The notes: generated by a model not told the origin, from the letters alone. Shown: positions 1 to 6,853, counted from the stretch's first letter. The stretch: DNA of 15,722 bases from Rhodobacterales bacterium UBA3080 (GCA_002366645.1 DFBM01000120.1:1-15722); one strand, 5' to 3'. Program-made: numbers and translations.

Positions 1-549
1 GCACAGGAGCTGCGTGATCTACGGGCCGCACGGGACGATCTGGAACGTCGGGTGCATGACTTGAAACTGACGCGCCAAGTGACGATGCAATCCCTGCCCT
101 CCATCCGTTTGGTGCAGGAAAACGACAAGTCTTTGGTGACGAAGATTAACTCCACATTAGTAAACACCGTGCCACTGTGGGAAACCCAACTGGCGCAGGC
201 TGTCACCATCCACCGTTCGCGCGAAGCCGCCGAAGTGGTGCATGACGCCAACGACCTGACTAACGAGCTGTTGAAATCCAATGCCAGCAACCTGAAACAG
301 GCAAACAAGGTTATCCGCGAAGAAATGGAACGCGGTGTCTTTGACATCGAGGCGATCAAACAGGCCAACGCTGACCTGATCGAAACCATCGAGGACAGCT
401 TACGTATTGCCGACGAGGGCAAAGCCAAACGTGCCGAGGCCGAGAAAGAGCTGAAGGTCATGGAAGCGGAGCTGAAGACCACGCTCGCCGCGGCCAAAGC
501 CAAAGAAACGGGCGCTGGTGTTGCTGTTGGTGAAAGTGTTAATGATTGA
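1..549 (+). CDS. telA: TelA-family toxic anion resistance protein, C-terminal part (5' truncated by window edge)
   Basis: The frame is open from base 1 and ends at a TGA at 547-549, so only the last 182 residues are visible and the start lies outside the window. The visible part is soluble, mostly helical and charged. It carries the typical TelA/KlaA signature: 'LTRQVTMQSLPSIRLVQ' near the left edge, then 'PLWETQLAQAV', then 'TNELLKSNASNLKQ' and 'ERGVFDIEAIKQAN', ending in an alanine/lysine/glutamate coiled coil. TelA proteins are cytoplasmic proteins linked to tellurite and envelope-active antibiotic resistance; the biochemical activity is not settled. In related genomes telA often follows an xpaC-like gene, which would lie left of base 1 (inference). 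Genes for a lipoprotein, an SPFH protein and a zinc-ribbon membrane protein follow on the same strand. An internal GTG at 52 is not the true start, because the family signature extends upstream of it. Confidence 0.9.
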   Translation, partial: AQELRDLRAARDDLERRVHDLKLTRQVTMQSLPSIRLVQENDKSLVTKINSTLVNTVPLWETQLAQAVTIHRSREAAEVVHDANDLTNELLKSNASNLKQANKVIREEMERGVFDIEAIKQANADLIETIEDSLRIADEGKAKRAEAEKELKVMEAELKTTLAAAKAKETGAGVAVGESVND

Positions 550-554
550 TAACT

Positions 555-584
555 TCGGCCCACGCGTACCAGCGCGCGGGCCGA
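555..584 (+). other. strong intercistronic GC-rich hairpin after telA
   Basis: Arms 555-566 (TCGGCCCACGCG) and 573-584 (CGCGCGGGCCGA) form a 12-bp stem with one A/C mismatch around the 6-base loop TACCAG. It starts 5 bases after the telA stop and ends 17 bases before the lipoprotein start at 602. No T-run follows, so a classical rho-independent terminator is unlikely. An mRNA processing or stabilising hairpin, or a partial attenuator that sets the telA to downstream-gene ratio, fits better. It also argues against the longer in-frame starts (518, 542) for the next gene. Confidence 0.55.
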
Positions 585-601
585 CCAGACTGAAGGCAGA
601 T

Positions 602-1483
602 ATGAGCATCCTAAGACGCATATACTTGATTGCGCCGATCCTGTTTGTCGCCGGATGCGTTGAGCCGTATTCAGCCCCCCTTGATAAAGGCACCGAATTA
701 CAACGGGTATACGCCGCCGCCGAGGCTACTATGCTTGATCTTGGCAAAATGCGGACCGACATCAGCCCCAAGGATGCACCGTTCACCTATAGCGATCTGG
801 TGCAGAACTTCGAACAGATTGCCCTGCGTAACGAATACCACATTACCAATGGCCGATTTGTTGCTGGCCAATCCCAGACGTTTTTACGCCGCTGGGAAAG
901 CCCCGTGCGTGTCGCCGCAATCAATGGCGCCAGCACATCGGAAAGTGCCACCCGTTTCAACAACAACGAAGTCTCCAAATTCACACGCCGCCTTGCGCGC
1001 CTGACGAACCTCGATATGCGGACATCCTCTGCTGAGGATGCCAACTTTCTGGTGCTATTCCTGAATGATAAAGAGCAGGCCGGGTTCGCCCACACCCTGC
1101 CCTCGATCCTGCGGGACATCAGCCCCGCCGTGGTCGATGCCTTTCGCAACAGCCCGCGCAATATCTTTTGCGCCGCATTTGCCTTCACCAAACCGGGCCA
1201 AAAGGGCGTTTATGGCAATGTGCTGATCCTGGTGAAATCCGAACACAGCGATTTTATGCGCAAATCCTGCATCCACGAAGAAATGGCACAAGCGATGGGG
1301 CTAACGAATGACAGCCTCGACGCCAGACCCTCGATTTTCAACGACGACGAGGAGTTCGCGTTCCTGACCAAACACGACGAAATTCTACTGCGAATGCTGT
1401 ATGATCCCCGCCTCAAAGCAGGTATGGAGAGTTATGAAGTAATCCCCTTGCTGCCCGCCATCGCGCGCGATGCAGCACGGTAG
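602..1483 (+). CDS. DUF2927-domain lipoprotein
   Basis: The 293-residue product starts with a short basic region, a hydrophobic stretch and a lipobox (FVAGC, Cys19), so it should be an envelope lipoprotein. The ATG at 602 is preferred because AAGG at 593-596 sits 5 bases upstream and the signal peptide begins exactly there. In-frame starts at 518 and 542 would overlap telA and bury the signal. The body matches DUF2927, a family seen mainly in Rhodobacterales: 'FTYSDLVQNFEQIALRNEY', a conserved 'RRWESPVRVAA' strand, and the C-terminal block 'HEEMAQAMGLTND' followed by 'PSIFNDDEEFAFLTKHDEI'. His225-Glu226 followed by Gln230 resembles a zinc-metallopeptidase helix with the second His lost; catalysis is not established. 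The function is unknown. Its place between telA and the SPFH gene suggests a periplasmic-side partner in the same envelope process (inference). Confidence 0.88.
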   Translation: MSILRRIYLIAPILFVAGCVEPYSAPLDKGTELQRVYAAAEATMLDLGKMRTDISPKDAPFTYSDLVQNFEQIALRNEYHITNGRFVAGQSQTFLRRWESPVRVAAINGASTSESATRFNNNEVSKFTRRLARLTNLDMRTSSAEDANFLVLFLNDKEQAGFAHTLPSILRDISPAVVDAFRNSPRNIFCAAFAFTKPGQKGVYGNVLILVKSEHSDFMRKSCIHEEMAQAMGLTNDSLDARPSIFNDDEEFAFLTKHDEILLRMLYDPRLKAGMESYEVIPLLPAIARDAAR

Positions 1484-1510
1484 GGAAAAACTTGATTTAA
1501 GGAGAAACAC

Positions 1511-2605
1511 ATGGGTATTTTTGATTTTTTAACAGGCGAATTCATTGACGTCATCCACCACACGGACGAAACCAACGACACACTCGTTTGGCGGTTCGAG
1601 CGGGAAGACCACGAAATTAAGTACGGCGCCAAGCTGACGGTGCGTGAAGGTCAGGCGGCCGTGTTTGTCCACGAAGGGCAGTTGGCCGATGTGTTCACCC
1701 CCGGCATGTATATGCTGGAAACCAACAACATGCCGATCATGACCACGTTACAGCACTGGCATCACGGTTTTGAAAGCCCGTTCAAATCGGAGATCTATTT
1801 CGTTAACACAACCCGTTTCCAAGACTTGAAATGGGGCACGAAAAACCCGATCATGTGCCGCGATCCTGAATTCGGCCCTGTGCGTGTCCGTGCTTATGGC
1901 ACCTATACGATCCGTGTTTCCGACCCCGCGCAATTCCTGCGCGAAATTGTCGGCACGGATGGCGAATTTACAACGGACGAGATCACCTACCAGATCCGCA
2001 ACAACATCGTTGCGCGTGCCTCGGCGGCAATTGCATCCAGCGGCATTCCTGTGTTGGACATGGCGGCCAATACGATGGACCTCGGAAAATTGATCGCCGC
2101 CAAAGTCAGCCCCGAGTTATCCGAGTTCGGTATAGAAATGCCCGCCTTTTACATCGAGAACATCTCGCTTCCAACGGAAGTCGAGGCCGCGATGGATAAG
2201 CGGACCTCTATGGGTGTTATCGGTGATCTTGGGCGCTTTACGCAGTTCTCGGCAGCCGAGGCGATGACTGCGGCCGCAGCTAATCCTGCCGGTGGCGGCA
2301 TGGGCGAGGGTCTTGGAATGGGTATGGGCATGGCGATGGCCGGGCAGATGGCGCAAGGGTTGGGTCAAGCAGCCGCCATGGCCCCTCCGCCGCCGCCTGC
2401 CGAAAAAGTCTGGCATATCGCGGCAAACGGCGCAACGACCGGGCCATTCTCGCGGGCAAGTCTTGGGCGTATGGCAGGCGATGGTTCCTTCACGCGGGAT
2501 TCGCTGGTCTGGACGGCTGGCCAAGATGGCTGGAGCAAAGCCAACGACATCGACGAACTGGCGCAATTGTTCACCGTGATGCCACCCCCCCCACCTGCTG
2601 CGTAA
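1511..2605 (+). CDS. SPFH-domain protein with C-terminal GYF_2 domain
   Basis: This 364-residue protein is preceded by a clear ribosome site (AAGGAG at 1499-1504). Residues 1 to about 245 resemble the 'virion core protein'/YdjI-type SPFH family: the 'MGIFDFL' start, 'VREGQAAVFVHEGQ', 'FTPGMYMLETNN', 'ALxR-like' amphipathic stretch and a terminal 'ENISLPTEVEAAMDKR'. SPFH proteins oligomerise at the cytoplasmic membrane face. A Gly/Met/Ala-rich linker follows (about 252-290), then PPPPP at 292-296. Next is a GYF_2 domain at about 301-353 (Trp301, the G-P-F triad at 311-313, 'LVWTAGQDGWSKA'), and a second PPPPP at 358-362. GYF domains bind proline-rich peptides. The next gene starts 10 bases downstream. 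In Bacillus the YdjI homologue works with membrane partners to recruit a PspA protein; transfer of that role here is inference. Confidence 0.88.
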   Translation: MGIFDFLTGEFIDVIHHTDETNDTLVWRFEREDHEIKYGAKLTVREGQAAVFVHEGQLADVFTPGMYMLETNNMPIMTTLQHWHHGFESPFKSEIYFVNTTRFQDLKWGTKNPIMCRDPEFGPVRVRAYGTYTIRVSDPAQFLREIVGTDGEFTTDEITYQIRNNIVARASAAIASSGIPVLDMAANTMDLGKLIAAKVSPELSEFGIEMPAFYIENISLPTEVEAAMDKRTSMGVIGDLGRFTQFSAAEAMTAAAANPAGGGMGEGLGMGMGMAMAGQMAQGLGQAAAMAPPPPPAEKVWHIAANGATTGPFSRASLGRMAGDGSFTRDSLVWTAGQDGWSKANDIDELAQLFTVMPPPPPAA

Positions 2606-2614
2606 GGCAAAGCC

Positions 2615-3718
2615 ATGACTGAAGAACATCGTTTCCCCTGCGAAGTATGCGGGGCCGATATGCGTTTTGACCCGACACTGAATGCACTAAGCTGCGATCA
2701 TTGCGGGGCAAGCGAAGCAATCGACGTCAGCCCATGGGCCAGCGGTGCGATTAGGGAAATGGACTTTAAGGCAGCGCTGTCGGCTGGCATGAATGCCGCC
2801 GAAATGGAAGAAATCCGTTTCACAAAATGCGAAAACTGTGGCGCACAAATCGAATTCGTTGATAACGACCACGCCACCGAATGCCCGTTCTGCGCCACCC
2901 CTGTGGTGATCGGTACGGGTGTACACCGCCACATCAAGCCACGCGGGGTTGTGCCGTTTGCCTTGTCCGAAAAACAAGGCCGTATTGCCATGAACGAGTG
3001 GTTGGGCAGGCTTTGGTTCGCCCCCAATGGTTTGAAAAAATATGCCCGTGCGGGCCGCAAAATGCAGGGCATCTATGTGCCTTACTGGACTTATGATGCC
3101 GACACCAAAAGCCGGTATTCAGGACAACGTGGTACAATCTATTATGTGACTAAAACCGTCCGCGTAATGGTCGATGGAAAACCCCAAACCCGCACAAAGC
3201 AGGTTCAGAAAATTCGCTGGACGCCGGTAAGTGGCCGCGTCGCCCGGTTCTTTGACGATGTGCTGGTTCTTGGATCGACCAGCCTGCCAAAGAAATATAC
3301 CGATGCCTTGGCCCCGTGGGATTTGTCTGCCCTGGAACCATACAGTGCCGAATATCTGGCAGGGTTCCGCGCCGAAGGGTATTCGGTTGATCTGGAAGAA
3401 GGCTATGTCGAAGCACGCGAAATAATGGATAGGCGGATCGTACGCGACGTGAAATTCGATATCGGAGGGGATCGCCAGCAGATCACCAATCTGGAAACGA
3501 CCGTCAAAGATGTAAGGTTCAAACACGTACTACTGCCCGTATGGCTGGCGGCGTATAAATATCGCGGCAAGACGTTCCGTTTTGTGGTGAATGCCCAAAG
3601 CGGAACCGTAAAAGGCGAACGCCCCTATTCCGTCTGGAAAATTACTTTTGCGGTGATAACCGCCGCAATCGTGGCCGCGGCTATAGGCGGGATTTACTAC
3701 GTTAACAATGGTGTCTGA
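2615..3718 (+). CDS. double zinc-ribbon, tail-anchored membrane protein (YdjG-like; often mislabelled primosomal protein N'-like)
   Basis: The 367-residue product opens with two zinc ribbons: Cys9/Cys12 with Cys27/Cys30, and Cys72/Cys75 with Cys90/Cys93. A middle region is rich in Trp, Tyr and Lys ('YVPYWTYDADT', 'WTPVSGRVARFFDD', 'VLLPVWLAAYKYRGK'). The protein ends in one hydrophobic segment (about 342-362) with a four-residue tail, so it should be tail-anchored with the bulk in the cytoplasm. The start is supported by AAGG at 2604-2607, which overlaps the stop codon of the SPFH gene; the two are almost certainly co-transcribed. Zinc-ribbon proteins of this type sit next to SPFH genes in many bacteria and are annotated as helicase-like because of the ribbons, but no helicase motif is present. 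Likely role: membrane partner or anchor for the SPFH-GYF oligomer (inference). Confidence 0.85.
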   Translation: MTEEHRFPCEVCGADMRFDPTLNALSCDHCGASEAIDVSPWASGAIREMDFKAALSAGMNAAEMEEIRFTKCENCGAQIEFVDNDHATECPFCATPVVIGTGVHRHIKPRGVVPFALSEKQGRIAMNEWLGRLWFAPNGLKKYARAGRKMQGIYVPYWTYDADTKSRYSGQRGTIYYVTKTVRVMVDGKPQTRTKQVQKIRWTPVSGRVARFFDDVLVLGSTSLPKKYTDALAPWDLSALEPYSAEYLAGFRAEGYSVDLEEGYVEAREIMDRRIVRDVKFDIGGDRQQITNLETTVKDVRFKHVLLPVWLAAYKYRGKTFRFVVNAQSGTVKGERPYSVWKITFAVITAAIVAAAIGGIYYVNNGV

Positions 3719-3794
3719 TACTCGGGGGCGGGATCCCAAATATCAGCTGTCCAGCGCCGCGCAAAAACACCCTATTTTCGCTTCGCAGTGCTGC

Positions 3795-3838
3795 CGGATA
3801 CCTACTATTTACAATTGTAATAGTTACGCTTGTATCCG
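3795..3838. repeat. nested inverted repeat in convergent intergenic region
   Basis: Outer arms CGGATAC (3795-3801) and GTATCCG (3832-3838) enclose an almost perfect AT-rich palindrome, CTATTTACAATTGTAATAG (3805-3823), which is symmetrical apart from one extra T. It lies in the 249-base gap between the zinc-ribbon gene (ends 3718, +) and the crp-like gene (ends 3968, -). It could be a bidirectional transcript end structure or a protein-binding site. There is no T-tract on either side, so a standard terminator is not supported. I see no gene in the rest of 3719-3967, which is AT-rich. Confidence 0.45.
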
Positions 3839-3967
3839 CCAACGAAGCCTTTATCGCCACCAATCAAGGCATACTAAGGGCTGAAAAGAGACTATTTGAT
3901 GATATTTTTATGTGCATTAAGCGAAAACTGCCACAAATATTAACGTACGCAAACCAAGTTTGAGCAG

Positions 3968-4630
3968 TTATACCGCCAAAAAGGCTTCCAGCATTTCGCG
4001 GTCCAAAATCTCGATTTTACCCTTATCGACCGAGATAAACTGTTTATCTCGAAGTATGCCCAACTCCTTATTAATGGTTTGGCGTGAACAGCCGACCACC
4101 CCAGCAAGATACGATTGTGAATCATAGATGGTGCTGTCACGCTCCGAGAACATCAGCAGGTAGGCGCACAACCTGTGATCAACTGGCGAGTTCCGGTCAA
4201 CCAGTTTGAAATAATTCAACTGCAACAAATGCCCGTGAAATACCTTCATCAAATTAGTGACAAATTCAACGGAACCTAACGCCTCCATCAGCAGTTTTCT
4301 GGGGCAAAACAGCAAGGTCGTATTCGTATCCGCCTCGGCTGTGGCAGCGCATTGCTGACCGGTTATCGCTTCTGTCTCGCCAATAATAGCCCCCACTCCT
4401 GCGCGCGCAAAAAAGGTTTCACGACCGTCTTCACCCAAATAGAGAATTTCAACAGAACCGTTTGCAATCAGATACAAGCCGGGGGACTGCTCGCCTTGTA
4501 TCAGGACGTGTGTCGGGGTGTCGTAATTTAGCACGGTACAACGGTCGAGGAATTCTTTCCTAAATTCCTTGGGCAGGCCGGAAAAGATATCAGCCTTCGC
4601 CATCTGCGGGAATCTTGCGCTAACTTCCAT
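3968..4630 (-). CDS. Crp/Fnr-family transcriptional regulator
   Basis: The 220-residue protein has an N-terminal cyclic-nucleotide-type beta-roll (about 12-125: 'IFSGLPKEFRKEFLDRC', 'VLIQGEQSPGLYLIANGSVEILY', 'GAIIGETEAITG'), a dimer helix, and a C-terminal winged HTH with recognition helix 'GCSRQTINKELGILRD'. In the phosphate-binding cassette the Gly-Glu is kept, but the Arg-Ser that contacts cAMP in E. coli CRP is replaced by Cys-Ala. cAMP binding is therefore doubtful. No N-terminal cysteine cluster is present, so it is not an Fe-S FNR. The ligand is unknown. The ATG at 4630 has only a weak GAG ribosome site; an in-frame ATG nine codons later is possible but has no better site. The gene is monocistronic or preceded by a tiny ORF, and it is AT-richer than its neighbours. 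Confidence 0.88.
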   Translation of the reverse strand: MEVSARFPQMAKADIFSGLPKEFRKEFLDRCTVLNYDTPTHVLIQGEQSPGLYLIANGSVEILYLGEDGRETFFARAGVGAIIGETEAITGQQCAATAEADTNTTLLFCPRKLLMEALGSVEFVTNLMKVFHGHLLQLNYFKLVDRNSPVDHRLCAYLLMFSERDSTIYDSQSYLAGVVGCSRQTINKELGILRDKQFISVDKGKIEILDREMLEAFLAV

Positions 4631-4664
4631 ATCTCAAATATCCGGTATTCATTGCTAGCCGTAG

Positions 4665-4856
4665 CTAGCTGGTTCCTGAAGTGACTGGGTGCAGAACACG
4701 CCATTTAGTATAATATTGCCGCCGGCGAAACTGGGAATGTTCAATAATATAAACACCGTACCCCCCGTCGAATCTTTCCAACGCTCGAAGATCCAAAAAA
4801 ATATATCCGCCTAGATCAAGGCTGGCTATATCGTCTCTTGTCGCATCAGCCACCAT
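4665..4856 (-). CDS. possible small hypothetical protein (63 aa)
   Basis: The ORF has an ATG at 4856 and a TAG at 4665, and ends 34 bases before the crp-like start on the same strand. The product is polar with many Asp, Arg and Tyr residues ('DDIASLDLGGYIFLDLRALE', 'FRRRQYYTKW'), and has no signal peptide or membrane segment. I do not recognise it. In its favour, it stays open through AT-rich DNA where stops are frequent, and it lies in register with the following regulator. Against it, the ribosome site is weak (TTGAG) and no homologue is recalled. It could be a small partner of the regulator or a chance ORF. Confidence 0.27.
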   Translation of the reverse strand: MVADATRDDIASLDLGGYIFLDLRALERFDGGYGVYIIEHSQFRRRQYYTKWRVLHPVTSGTS

Positions 4857-5051
4857 TTACTCAAGTACTAGTAACAATCTATCCGTTACACCAATCACTT
4901 CAGGTACAACATATTTATGAAAGCTTTAACTGATTCTATGTCGGTTAGGCGACAATTCATATATATTATTGCTCGATCACATACAGAAATATGCATATTA
5001 GGCCAAAGGATTAAAAACTATCAGCCTAAGCATGCAGTTCGCAAAATGCAA

Positions 5052-5077
5052 AAGGCGCCGAGTTGCCCCGGCGCCTT
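5052..5077 (-). terminator. rho-independent terminator of the 5'-nucleotidase gene
   Basis: AAGGCGCCG (5052-5060) and CGGCGCCTT (5069-5077) form a perfect 9-bp stem with an 8-base loop. Read on the minus strand, the stem is followed by TTTTGCATTTTGC. It begins 21 bases past the stop codon of the minus-strand gene ending at 5099. Confidence 0.85.
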
Positions 5078-5098
5078 CCTTATCAGTCATTGAATCCC

Positions 5099-6679
5099 TT
5101 ATTTCTGGGAAATACGCCCATCCAGATAAGGCGTATACGCTCCAGCAGCGGCCATGAACTCGGCAACAACATCTTCCAGGCTAGGGCCATAGTCGTATGC
5201 ATTCATGCCTTCGGCTGCAAAGATTTTGTAACCGTCGCCCCCCGAACGCATGTAGTTGTTGGTCACAACACCGTACACACCGTCAGGATCGATTGGCACC
5301 CAGTTGTCGCCGTCAGCCACCAGAACCTCGACCACACGGCCCTCGTTCGGTGCGATGGATGCATCCCAAGTGAAACGGATACCGGAAACCTGCGGGAAAC
5401 GACCTGCGCCCTCTTCCGCTTGGCTAACGCCGTTTTCAAGTGCCGCGATAACGCCTGCACCTGTCAGCTGCATTGTCGCCAGCGTGTTCTGGAACGGCAG
5501 TACCGTCAACACTTCGCCCATGGTAACTTCGCCTGCATCAATGCTGGCACGAACACCGCCACCGTTCTGGATCGCGATTGTGACGCCTTGGTCGGCAACA
5601 CGATCAACCATCGCATCAGCTACAAGGTTACCCATTTCGCATTCCACCGCACGACAGCTATCACGCTCGCCGTTGATGGCGGCAGATGTCGTGGCCACAA
5701 CTTTGCTGCGGATTTCCTCAAGCGGAACGGCAGCTTCTGCGATGCGGGCGAGTGTGCCTGCGTCCTCAACAACTTCACCGTCCATGATGATTGGCTCGCC
5801 GGTCGCCGAAATCAGGTTGCCGTCGTCGTCGAATGTCACGTTAAGTTCGCCGAGGAACTTGCCGTAGGCATAAGCCTGAACGATAGCTGTGTCGCCAACC
5901 ATAGTCGGGTATGCACCCTTCGCACGATCAGATGTATTCGACAGGTATGTATTGGAGTGGCCACCAACGATCACATCAACGCCCGTAGTGTTGGCCGCAA
6001 CGATTTGGTCAACAACGTAACCGGAGTGGGACAGAACGATGATCTTGTTCACGCCCGCTGTTGTCAGCGCATCCACCTGATGCTGAACCGCGTCGGACGG
6101 ATCGGTGAAGATAATGTTTTTGCCCGGGCTGGACAGGTCATCATTATCCTGAGGTGTCAGACCGATGAGACCGATCAACTCGCCATCTTTCGAGATCACT
6201 GTGGATTTCTGCAAAACGCCAGCCAGTAGCGGCTCGCCCGAGAAATCGGCGTTCGACATCAGGATCGGGAAATTCAGCGCATCCATGAAGCCACGAAGAA
6301 CTTCGGGACCGTCGTCGAATTCGTGGTTACCCACGGTCATCGCTTCGTAGCCCATCTTGTTCATCATCTCGGCTGCTAGCTTACCTTTATAGTAAGTATA
6401 GAACAGCGTTCCCTGGAACTGATCGCCGCCATCAACAAGGATGGAGTTGTCAGAACGTGCACGCGCAGCTTCGATAGCTGTTACCAGGCGCGCGGAGCCG
6501 CCGAAACATTTGCCTTCGGCATTGTCTTCAGCAGAACAACCGGAGTCGTATTTGCTGATCGGTTCAAAGCGCGCGTGGAAGTCGTTTGTATGAAGAATTG
6601 TGAGATTATAATCGGCCAGAGCGCCAGTGGCAGACATTGCCAGTGCCGAAGCAGCCATAAGTATACGAAATGTTTTCAT
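5099..6679 (-). CDS. periplasmic 5'-nucleotidase / UshA-type bifunctional metallophosphatase
   Basis: The 526-residue protein has a Sec signal peptide ending 'ATGALA-DY' (cleavage after about residue 22), so it acts in the periplasm or outside the cell. The N-terminal calcineurin-like domain carries the dinuclear metal motifs 'ILHTNDFHARF' (Asp33, His35), 'DGGDQFQG', 'GNHEFDDG', 'LSHSG' and 'GGHSNT'. The C-terminal 5'-nucleotidase domain shows 'GNLVADAMVD', 'IQNGGGVRASI', 'VLPFQNTLATMQLTG' and 'NNYMRSGGDGY', the substrate-binding part. Two close cysteine pairs ('GCSAEDNAEGKC' and 'SCRAVEC') probably form disulfides. It should hydrolyse nucleotides such as AMP or nucleotide sugars/NAD to scavenge nucleoside and phosphate; exact substrate is not readable. 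The start at 6679 is set by GGAGG seven bases upstream and the signal peptide. The frame stays open upstream to 7408, but that part is antisense to the aminotransferase. Confidence 0.93.
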   Translation of the reverse strand: MKTFRILMAASALAMSATGALADYNLTILHTNDFHARFEPISKYDSGCSAEDNAEGKCFGGSARLVTAIEAARARSDNSILVDGGDQFQGTLFYTYYKGKLAAEMMNKMGYEAMTVGNHEFDDGPEVLRGFMDALNFPILMSNADFSGEPLLAGVLQKSTVISKDGELIGLIGLTPQDNDDLSSPGKNIIFTDPSDAVQHQVDALTTAGVNKIIVLSHSGYVVDQIVAANTTGVDVIVGGHSNTYLSNTSDRAKGAYPTMVGDTAIVQAYAYGKFLGELNVTFDDDGNLISATGEPIIMDGEVVEDAGTLARIAEAAVPLEEIRSKVVATTSAAINGERDSCRAVECEMGNLVADAMVDRVADQGVTIAIQNGGGVRASIDAGEVTMGEVLTVLPFQNTLATMQLTGAGVIAALENGVSQAEEGAGRFPQVSGIRFTWDASIAPNEGRVVEVLVADGDNWVPIDPDGVYGVVTNNYMRSGGDGYKIFAAEGMNAYDYGPSLEDVVAEFMAAAGAYTPYLDGRISQK

Positions 6680-6853
6680 GTTTCCCTCCGAAATTGAAAT
6701 ACAGGATCGAGTAAACAGCATGTTAGCGAGTCGTGCAAATGTCGAAATGCGAAAACTGCAGATTATTAAAAACTTCATAACGTCTAGCAGCGATTGACGG
6801 CTGCAATTTGCACTCCTAGGCTCGCGGTAAATCCAATTCACCGAGGTTATCAC
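6680..6853. promoter_or_regulatory. divergent promoter region (5'-nucleotidase / aminotransferase)
   Basis: A 174-base gap separates two divergent genes, so it must hold at least two promoters. For the plus strand, TTGACG (6794-6799), 17 bases and TAGGCT (6817-6822) form a fair sigma-70-like pair, 31 bases before the ATG at 6854. For the minus strand, TCGACA, 17 bases and CATGCT (about 6717-6745) is a weaker candidate. No convincing Pho box was found despite the phosphatase. Confidence 0.4.

Larger units (their letters stand above)
4631..5098. other. AT-rich intergenic stretch upstream of crp-like gene
   Basis: This is a 468-base stretch with no confidently assigned gene. Going left to right it holds a 6-bp inverted repeat of GCTAGC (4654-4659 and 4664-4669, 4-base loop) that may be an operator or a small hairpin; one doubtful 63-codon minus-strand ORF (4665-4856); a GTAAC/GTTAC inverted pair (4870-4888); a perfect 12-bp palindrome AATATGCATATT (4988-4999); and the terminator hairpin of the 5'-nucleotidase gene (5052-5077). 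The crp promoter presumably lies here, but I could not find convincing -35/-10 boxes. Confidence 0.5.

Noticed and set aside
518..601. Upstream in-frame starts (518, 542) for the DUF2927 lipoprotein
   Set aside because: They would overlap telA, cross the hairpin at 555-584 and place about 20-28 residues before the signal peptide.
2117..2629. 170-codon minus-strand ORF across the SPFH gene
   Set aside because: It is antisense to conserved SPFH and GYF motifs, and its His/Arg/Gly-rich translation is typical of a shadow frame.
4988..4999. Perfect 12-bp palindrome AATATGCATATT
   Set aside because: It is isolated, short, in AT-rich DNA, with no repeat or promoter context; symmetry by chance is plausible.
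4917..5093. 58-codon plus-strand ORF starting ATG at 4917
   Set aside because: It has no ribosome site and reads through the rho-independent terminator of the opposite gene; the product has no recognisable feature.
5063..6229. 388-codon plus-strand ORF opposite the 5'-nucleotidase gene
   Set aside because: The translation is His/Cys/Asn-rich without domain motifs, and the minus strand has a full 5'-nucleotidase with every catalytic motif. It also runs through the terminator hairpin. It is an antisense shadow.
6700..6790. Possible Pho box before the 5'-nucleotidase gene
   Set aside because: The repeated CGCATTT/CGACATTT units are spaced about 8 bases, not 11, and do not resemble CTGTCAT.
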